From NCBI GenBank assembly GCA_964372095.1, contig CAYJPV010000005.1, positions 1 through 64,000 of the forward strand: a DNA stretch of 64,000 nucleotides, given 5' to 3'. This DNA is from CAYJPV01 sp964372095. GTDB lineage: Bacteria; Acidobacteriota; Vicinamibacteria; Vicinamibacterales; JAKQTR01. Positions 59,492 through 64,000 of this stretch are shown piece after piece (within the stretch, counting starts at the first letter, position 1; each line of letters starts with the position of its first letter). The translations under genes were made by a program, and so were the position numbers. Under the pieces are notes generated by a model. The model did no database searches, was not told the origin of the DNA, and saw only the letters and a list, made by a program, of their open reading frames with translations.

Positions 59492-60678
59492 ACGCTCCGT
59501 CCGTCACACGCGATCGCCTCGTGCATCGCGGAGATGACTCGCGCCACGTCGTCGTTGGTCATCGCGACCGACAGCGGCAGCGACAAGGTCGTGTCGGACA
59601 CGTACTCGGCGTTGGGATACTGCCCGCGCCGCAGGCCGAACTGCCCGGCGTAGTACGAATGCAGGTGGAGCGCCTTGAAGTGCATGCTCGTCGCGATGCC
59701 GCGCTCGGACAGCCGCCGCGCCAGCGTCGCCCGGTCGCAGCCGCACCACATCGGGTCGGCCAGCACCGTGTAGAGGTGCCGGGCGTGGCGGGACCCGGCT
59801 TCAACGGGAGCCGGGCGCACGACCGGGAGGGATTCGAGCCCGCTGTCGTAAGCAGACCAGATGGCCTCGCGGCGCACCAGGCTCTGCTCGAGGCGTGCCA
59901 GCTGGTGCAGTCCCAGGGCCGCCTGCAGGTCCATCATGTTGTACTTGAAGCCGGGCGCGATCACATCGTAGTCCGCCACGCCGCGTCCGTCGTAACGGGC
60001 CCACGCGTCCCGGCTCATGCCGTGGAGCGCCATGATCCGGATCCGATCGACAACCTCCGCGGCGGCCGTGGTCGTGAGCATCCCGCCTTCGCCGGTGGTG
60101 AGGTTCTTCGTGGCGTAGAAGCTGAAGCAGGTGAAGTCCGCCGTCGTCCCAATCCGTGCGCCGTGCGCGATACCCTCCGCGCAATGGGCCGCATCCTCGA
60201 TCACCGCCAGCCCGTGGGCATCGGCCAGGGCGCGGAACGCGCGGACGTCAACCGGCCGGCCGGCGTAATGCACGGGCAGAATCGCGCGCGTCCGCGGCGT
60301 GATGGCGGCGGCTGCGGCGTCCGGGCTGAGGTTCCACGTCAGGGGGTCGATGTCGGCAAACACCGGGATCGCCCCCACCTGAACTATCGTGTTGGCCGTC
60401 GCACAGAAGGTCAGGGGCGTGGTGATGACTTCGTCGCCTGGGCCGATGCCTGCGGCAAGCAGTGCCAGGTGGAGGGCCGCCGTACAGGAGTTGAGGGCCA
60501 CGGCGTGAGGGGCGCCCGTGAATTCGGCGAAATGTTGTTCGAACAGCTTGACGCGCGGGCCGGTGGTCAGCCATCCGGATTCGAGCGTGGCGAGGACCTC
60601 GCGGATCTCGGCTTCGCCAATCGCGGGTTTCGCGAAGGCGACAGGGGCGGATCGGGCCGGCATCACCAGTGTGGCCAT
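59488..60678 (-). CDS. DegT/DnrJ/EryC1-family sugar aminotransferase (PseC-like)
   Basis: The 396-residue PLP enzyme reads ALNSCTAALHLALLAAGIGPGDEVITTPLTFCATAN, IEDAAHCAEG (PLP Asp) and SFYATKNLTTGEGGML (Schiff-base Lys). It would aminate a keto-deoxy UDP-sugar at C4. It is the first gene of the operon, so the upstream dehydratase (PseB type) and an acetyltransferase must be outside the window. ATG 60678 is preceded by AGGTCAGGCGC. Confidence 0.92.
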   Translation of the reverse strand: MATLVMPARSAPVAFAKPAIGEAEIREVLATLESGWLTTGPRVKLFEQHFAEFTGAPHAVALNSCTAALHLALLAAGIGPGDEVITTPLTFCATANTIVQVGAIPVFADIDPLTWNLSPDAAAAAITPRTRAILPVHYAGRPVDVRAFRALADAHGLAVIEDAAHCAEGIAHGARIGTTADFTCFSFYATKNLTTGEGGMLTTTAAAEVVDRIRIMALHGMSRDAWARYDGRGVADYDVIAPGFKYNMMDLQAALGLHQLARLEQSLVRREAIWSAYDSGLESLPVVRPAPVEAGSRHARHLYTVLADPMWCGCDRATLARRLSERGIATSMHFKALHLHSYYAGQFGLRRGQYPNAEYVSDTTLSLPLSVAMTNDDVARVISAMHEAIACDGRSV

Positions 60679-60688
60679 GCGCCTGACC

Positions 60689-60739
60689 TCAGCACCTTCG
60701 CGTGTCGGAATGCCGTGTACCCCACACCAGATTGACCAT
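60689..60739 (-). CDS. Possible 16-residue leader peptide upstream of the nonulosonate operon
   Basis: On the minus strand ATG 60739 follows AAGGAGCC by about 9 nt and opens a 16-codon frame (MVNLVWGTRHSDTRRC) that ends 10 nt before the aminotransferase start. The good ribosome site is the only support. It could be an upstream open reading frame, or chance. Confidence 0.3.
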   Translation of the reverse strand: MVNLVWGTRHSDTRRC

Positions 60740-60810
60740 GATTGGTTTGGCTCCTTGGTGTCGGCGGCCCGACATCATCGTCGAACCCGCGTCCACCCAC
60801 CTCTTACAAG

Positions 60811-60823
60811 TGATTGACAATCA
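60811..60823. promoter_or_regulatory. Operator-like palindrome TGATTGACAATCA
   Basis: A perfect 6-bp inverted repeat with a 1-nt centre lies in an AT-rich patch about 135 nt upstream of the aminotransferase start, in an otherwise GC-rich region. It looks like a small dimer-binding operator. No regulator gene is adjacent. Confidence 0.45.
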
Positions 60824-60892
60824 ACAACTTCAGGGGTCTTCTCAACCGGCGATCGTCTTCAGGCAGCCGAAAATGCAAGGGGGGTACCAGGC

Positions 60893-61019
60893 TGGGGATT
60901 GGGGATTGGGGGTTGGGGATTGGGGAAGAGGCAAGAAACAGGGACAGGAACGCCCCGACTGCTACTGACTACTAACTACTGCCTACTTGCTTCCTGCTTC
61001 TTGCTTCTTGCTTCTTGCT
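60893..61019. repeat. Heptad chains: GGGGATT units, then TGACTAC to TTGCTTC
   Basis: GGGGATT/GGGGGTT units (60895-60925) are followed by a short unique part. Then CTGCTAC, TGACTAC, TAACTAC, TGCCTAC, TTGCTTC, CTGCTTC and TTGCTTC follow in register to the stop codon of the 61020 gene. Confidence 0.9.
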
Positions 61020-61622
61020 TTACGCTGCGGCGACCTCTGTCAGTGCGCACTCCCAGCCGTCGAGCACGGGGCCGAGGTCGTACTGCAGGACGTCGGCAAC
61101 CTGCAGCCAGTCTTCGTTGTGCTGGCTGGCGACGAGGTCCTGGAGAATCCTGTCGAGATCGGTCGAGAGCGAGGCCATCGAACGGCCGTCGGCGTCCACG
61201 CCGTCCAGTTCACGGCGCAGCGCGAGGCTGGCGGCGGAAACAATGCGCAGGACGGCCATCAGTCCGTGGCTGACCTGCTCGAGCATGGCCTTGGCCGGCC
61301 CGACGTCGTCGCCCCTGAAGAGCTGGGCGGCGGCGTGCGTGGCCTGCGAGAGGCTCCCGAGCGCCTGAGCCGCGTCGCCCAGACAGCGGCGAGCGAGCGC
61401 CTGGGGCGAGCCGCTCTCGACCCGGACCTCCCGGAAGGCAGACAGCGCCTGGTTGCAGACCTGAGGGTCCCGAAAGGCCGCTTCGTCGACCTCGTCGAGT
61501 CGGAGGGCCGTCACGACCTCCCCGCCCGGGGCAAGCATGCCATCGGCGAACGTGACGAGATCTCCCACTGTTTTCAAGTGGTTGCCAACTGTTATCTTCC
61601 GGCCGTTGATTTCCACGGTCAC
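61020..61622 (-). CDS. Unrecognised helical protein beside flagellin
   Basis: The 200-residue protein starts at GTG 61622 with GGAGGGTGATGAC upstream. It has a short beta N-terminus (MTVEINGRKITVGNHLKT), then predicted long helices with heptad-like Leu/Ala spacing and no signal or membrane segment. I do not recognise the family. It lies divergent from the first flagellin gene, between it and the sugar operon, so a flagellin chaperone or modification partner is possible. This is inference from position only. Confidence 0.7.
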   Translation of the reverse strand: MTVEINGRKITVGNHLKTVGDLVTFADGMLAPGGEVVTALRLDEVDEAAFRDPQVCNQALSAFREVRVESGSPQALARRCLGDAAQALGSLSQATHAAAQLFRGDDVGPAKAMLEQVSHGLMAVLRIVSAASLALRRELDGVDADGRSMASLSTDLDRILQDLVASQHNEDWLQVADVLQYDLGPVLDGWECALTEVAAA

Positions 61623-61694
61623 GTCATCACCCTCCAGGACACGGGTGTCTATGCCAGAACGTTGCCATCCAAAGGGCCGCCCGGACGGGCCGGT

Positions 61695-61721
61695 TCATGG
61701 AATACCGCCGCATACCGATTA
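61695..61721 (+). promoter_or_regulatory. Sigma-28-like promoter of flagellin 1
   Basis: The -10 is ACCGATTA (61714-61721) and the -35 is TCAT (61695-61698), with a 15-nt spacer. It places the transcript start about 70 nt before the ATG. Confidence 0.55.
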
Positions 61722-61755
61722 CTCCCCTGTTACGGGCGGCGCCTACGCACCGCCA

Positions 61756-61776
61756 GGCCGGACAGGGAGTCCGGCC
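61756..61776 (+). promoter_or_regulatory. Leader hairpin of flagellin 1 with AGGGA loop
   Basis: An 8-bp perfect stem (GGCCGGAC / GTCCGGCC) presents AGGGA in its loop and lies 7 nt upstream of the ribosome site AAGGAGG (61784-61790). A GGA in a loop plus a GGA in the ribosome site is the layout of a CsrA-controlled flagellin leader. Confidence 0.5.
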
Positions 61777-61798
61777 AACTTTCAAGGAGGAATCGGTC

Positions 61799-62614
61799 AT
61801 GGCATCGTTCTCTGTCGTCACGAACATCGCTTCGTCGAACGCCCAGGCGAATCTGCACGCGACTCAACTCGGGTTGCAGAAGGCCCTCACGCGTCTGTCC
61901 AGCGGATTCCGCATCAACTCGTCCGGCGATGACGCCGCCGGCCTCGTCACCGCCAACCAGTACCGCCAGGATCTCGCCGTCACGACGCAGGGGATCCGCA
62001 ACGCCAACGATGGCGTCTCCGACCTGCAGATCAAGGACGGCGCACTTGCCAACGTGGCGACGCTGCTCGACCGGCTCTCGACGCTGGCCACGCAGGCGGC
62101 CTCCGGCACGACGAGTGCCACCTCGCTGACGTCCATCCAGAACGAGTTCACAGACGTCCTGAGCGAGATCAACCGCGAGTCGACCGTGGCCGGCCTGGCC
62201 ACCGCCGCCAATTTCTCGGTGTTCGTCAGCAACGACAACGCTGGCGCCGCGACCGACGGCAAGATCACCGGCACCATCGCCGCCGTGACCACGACCAGCC
62301 TTGGCCTCGCGGCCCTGTCGGTCGCAACCCAGGCCGGCGCGGAAGCCGCCGTCGAGGCGATCGCCACGGCGGTCGGCACCCTGGGCACCTCGCAGGCCAA
62401 GATCGGCGCCCTGCAGAACCGTCTGCAGTTCGCCATCGGCCTGGCGCAGTCCCAGGTGGTCAACACCCGGGCGGCCGAGAGCCGGATCCGCGATGCGAAC
62501 GTCGCCGAAGAGTCCGCCAACATGACGCGCTACAACATCCTGACGCAGAGCGGCATCGCAGCCCTCGCCCAGGCCAATCAGTCGACGTCGTCGGTCCTGT
62601 CGCTCCTGCGATAG
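61799..62614 (+). CDS. fliC: Flagellin, copy 1
   Basis: The 271-residue flagellin has the conserved N-terminal D0/D1 (LQKALTRLSSGFRINSSGDDAAGL, QGIRNANDGVSDLQIKDGAL) and the C-terminal D1/D0 (GALQNRLQFAIG, NTRAAESRIRDANVAEESANM, ILTQSGIAALAQANQ). Only about 70 residues lie between, so the surface-exposed part is short. The middle is Ala/Thr/Ser-rich and could carry glycans made by the adjacent operon. ATG 61799 follows AAGGAGG. Confidence 0.97.
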   Translation: MASFSVVTNIASSNAQANLHATQLGLQKALTRLSSGFRINSSGDDAAGLVTANQYRQDLAVTTQGIRNANDGVSDLQIKDGALANVATLLDRLSTLATQAASGTTSATSLTSIQNEFTDVLSEINRESTVAGLATAANFSVFVSNDNAGAATDGKITGTIAAVTTTSLGLAALSVATQAGAEAAVEAIATAVGTLGTSQAKIGALQNRLQFAIGLAQSQVVNTRAAESRIRDANVAEESANMTRYNILTQSGIAALAQANQSTSSVLSLLR

Positions 62615-62633
62615 CCGAAGGCACCAGCTCGCG

Positions 62634-62663
62634 GCGTGGCGGGGGCACGGTCTCCCGCCACGC
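62634..62663 (+). terminator. Terminator of flagellin 1
   Basis: A perfect 10-bp stem (GCGTGGCGGG / CCCGCCACGC) with a 10-nt loop is followed by TGCCGTTCTATTTCG. It starts 20 nt after the stop and is a good intrinsic terminator. Confidence 0.7.
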
Positions 62664-63019
62664 TGCCGTTCTATTTCGTCCCTGACACGGCGGCCGCGGT
62701 CCCGGCGATCGCGCAGTCGTGCTTCGGAAGGGGGTGACCGCAGAGTCGAGCCAGCGCGCCTGGACGGTTCTGCCTGCGTTTGTACGCGCACGTCGGCGCA
62801 TGTGACGCGCGCCGGGTGGCCAGCTGACCGGCTGTACGCCGGTGCTGGCGTCCGGGCTCGTGCCCGGCGCCACCGACCCGGGTCTCACCCTGTGAGCGCC
62901 GGGCCTGACGGGATTCGTGCCGGCACGGGCTGAAGCCCATAAGTGCCAGCAGTGCAACGGTTTCCAATCCACAAGGGAGCCGTCACGCGCGAAGCTTGCT
63001 TTGGCCGGGACCCCCCGGT
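62664..63019. other. Flagellin intergenic region, no gene seen
   Basis: About 356 nt between the terminator of flagellin 1 and the promoter of flagellin 2 show several short inverted repeats (for example CGGGCTCGTGCCCG). I see no credible coding region or heptad array here. Confidence 0.6.
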
Positions 63020-63046
63020 TAAAGGATTTCTCTGCCTTTCCGATTA
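63020..63046 (+). promoter_or_regulatory. Sigma-28 promoter of flagellin 2
   Basis: The -35 TAAA (63020-63023) and -10 TCCGATTA (63039-63046) are separated by exactly 15 nt. This is the best match in the window to TAAA-N15-GCCGATAA. Confidence 0.75.
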
Positions 63047-63084
63047 CCTCCTTGTCAACAACGAGACGGTCTGACACACCGTCA

Positions 63085-63103
63085 GCCGGAAATGGACTCC
63101 GGC
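63085..63103 (+). promoter_or_regulatory. Leader hairpin of flagellin 2 with TGGA loop
   Basis: A 6-bp stem (GCCGGA / TCCGGC) with the loop AATGGAC lies just upstream of AAGGAGG, at the same place as the flagellin 1 hairpin. Another 6-bp stem (GACGGT / ACCGTC) precedes it at 63065-63083. Confidence 0.5.
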
Positions 63104-63125
63104 GAAATTATCAAGGAGGATCGCA

Positions 63126-63935
63126 ATGGCTTCGTTCTCAGTCGTCACCAACATCGCTTCCGCGGCCGCACAGGCCAACCTGAACTCAACTCAGATCGGA
63201 CTGCAGCGAGCTCTCACGCGCCTGTCCAGCGGCTTCCGCATCAATACGTCCGGCGACGATGCGGCCGGCCTGGTCACGGCGAACCAGTACCGCCAGGACC
63301 TCGCGGTTCTGACGCAGGGTGTCCGCAATGCCAATGACGGGCTTTCGGACCTGCAGATCAAGGATGGCGCCCTCGCCAACGTCGCGACGCTGCTCGACCG
63401 GCTCTCGACGCTCGCCACGCAGTCGGCCTCCGGCACCACGGGCAACCGCACCGCGCTCATCGACGAGTTTGATGACGTCATGCTCGAGATCGATCGCGAA
63501 TCGACCGTGGCTGGCCTGGCCACCGCGGCCAACTTCTCGGTGTTCGTGAGCAACAACAACGCTGGCGCCGCCACCGACGGGAAGATCACCGGCACGATTT
63601 CGGCCGTGACGACGACCGGCCTGGGTCTGGGTGCGATTGACATCAGCAGCGCGGCCAACGCGCAGGCCGCCGTCGAGAGCATCGCCGACGCCGTCGCCCT
63701 GCTGGGCGCGTCGCAGGCGAAGATCGGCGCCCTCCAGAACCGTCTGCAGTTCGCCATTGGCCTCGCGCAGTCGCAGGTGGTCAACACCCGGGCGGCTGAG
63801 AGCCGGATCCGCGACGCGAACGTCGCCGAAGAGTCCGCCAACATGACGCGCTACAACATCCTGACGCAGAGCGGCATCGCGGCCCTCGCCCAGGCCAATC
63901 AGGCGACGTCGTCAGTCCTGTCACTCCTGCGGTAA
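63126..63935 (+). CDS. fliC: Flagellin, copy 2
   Basis: The 269-residue flagellin is nearly identical to copy 1 over the first 115 and last 85 residues and differs mainly in the middle (about 115-200). The SGTTGNRTALIDEFDDVML stretch replaces SGTTSATSLTSIQNEFTDVL. It is an independent transcription unit with its own sigma-28 promoter, leader hairpin and AAGGAGG. The copies probably arose by tandem duplication. Confidence 0.97.
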   Translation: MASFSVVTNIASAAAQANLNSTQIGLQRALTRLSSGFRINTSGDDAAGLVTANQYRQDLAVLTQGVRNANDGLSDLQIKDGALANVATLLDRLSTLATQSASGTTGNRTALIDEFDDVMLEIDRESTVAGLATAANFSVFVSNNNAGAATDGKITGTISAVTTTGLGLGAIDISSAANAQAAVESIADAVALLGASQAKIGALQNRLQFAIGLAQSQVVNTRAAESRIRDANVAEESANMTRYNILTQSGIAALAQANQATSSVLSLLR

Positions 63936-63980
63936 CACGGCAACACCCCAGTGAACTGACGGTCCTCACGAGCCCGGCCT

Positions 63981-63998
63981 CGGCGGTTCGCACCGCCG
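63981..63998 (+). terminator. Terminator-like hairpin after flagellin 2
   Basis: A 7-bp stem (CGGCGGT / ACCGCCG) with a TCGC loop reaches the window edge. Any T-tract is outside the window. Confidence 0.5.
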
Positions 63999-64000
63999 GG

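Larger units (their letters stand above)
60679..61019. other. 341-nt leader/spacer upstream of the nonulosonate operon
   Basis: The region holds a possible 16-residue leader frame, an AT-rich palindrome at 60811-60823 and heptad arrays from about 60893 to the next gene's stop codon. No further gene is seen. Confidence 0.6.

Overview
The window is high-GC bacterial chromosome from a flagellated, aerobically respiring, Gram-negative-type bacterium. The combination of an alternative complex III/caa3-type oxidase operon, a DERA-type microcompartment locus, abundant secreted peptidase, amidohydrolase and BNR-repeat proteins, and many dispersed short repeats suggests Acidobacteriota, perhaps the Vicinamibacteria. 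That assignment is inference; no rRNA gene is present. A 10-base N gap at 16342-16351 shows this is a draft assembly. I found no tRNA, rRNA, CRISPR array, insertion sequence or prophage.

Layout: 167-7878 is the 3' part of a respiratory operon: actDEF of the quinol:cytochrome c oxidoreductase ACIII, a small membrane protein, a SCO copper chaperone and caa3 oxidase subunits II, I, III and IV. The heme A synthase for that oxidase is at 28575. 7996-10494 pairs a soluble PRC/MgtE-N/CBS protein with an Nramp-like carrier. 10760-30124 is a mixed metabolic region: M28 peptidase, cupin, zinc-ribbon protein, esterase-like protein, diacylglycerol-kinase-like protein, YkgJ/FliB-like protein, diheme lipoprotein, exonuclease III, HAD, radical SAM, amidohydrolase, GlnRS, BNR protein, heme A synthase and CBS protein.

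30137-35863 (minus strand) is a compact bacterial microcompartment operon. It encodes an RpiB-DeoC fusion enzyme, a CoA-acylating aldehyde dehydrogenase, one BMC-H, two BMC-T and three BMC-P (EutN/CcmL) shell proteins, and a 43-residue membrane peptide. The inferred route is deoxyribose-5-phosphate to glyceraldehyde-3-phosphate plus acetaldehyde, then acetaldehyde to acetyl-CoA inside the shell.

39488-54765 (minus strand) is a chemotaxis and motility block: MCP-cheA-W-R-D-Y-X-B, a second MCP with a response regulator, and HD-GYP regulator-hybrid kinase-motA-motB-regulator. 55064-60678 is a six-gene overlapping operon for a nonulosonic (sialic/pseudaminic-type) sugar, probably for flagellin glycosylation. 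It is followed by two tandem flagellin genes (61799 and 63126). Sigma-28-like promoters precede both MCP units, the HD-GYP operon and both flagellins. Two divergent genes at 38451 and 38844 have sigma-54-like promoters.

The most unusual feature is a set of intergenic heptanucleotide repeats. Many spacers are chains of 7-bp units (TACTGAC, GGGGATT, TTCGGCT, GCTAGAG, CTTCCTA and others). Different unit families are joined without loss of the 7-bp register, and the chains often begin exactly at, or supply, the stop codon of the adjoining gene.
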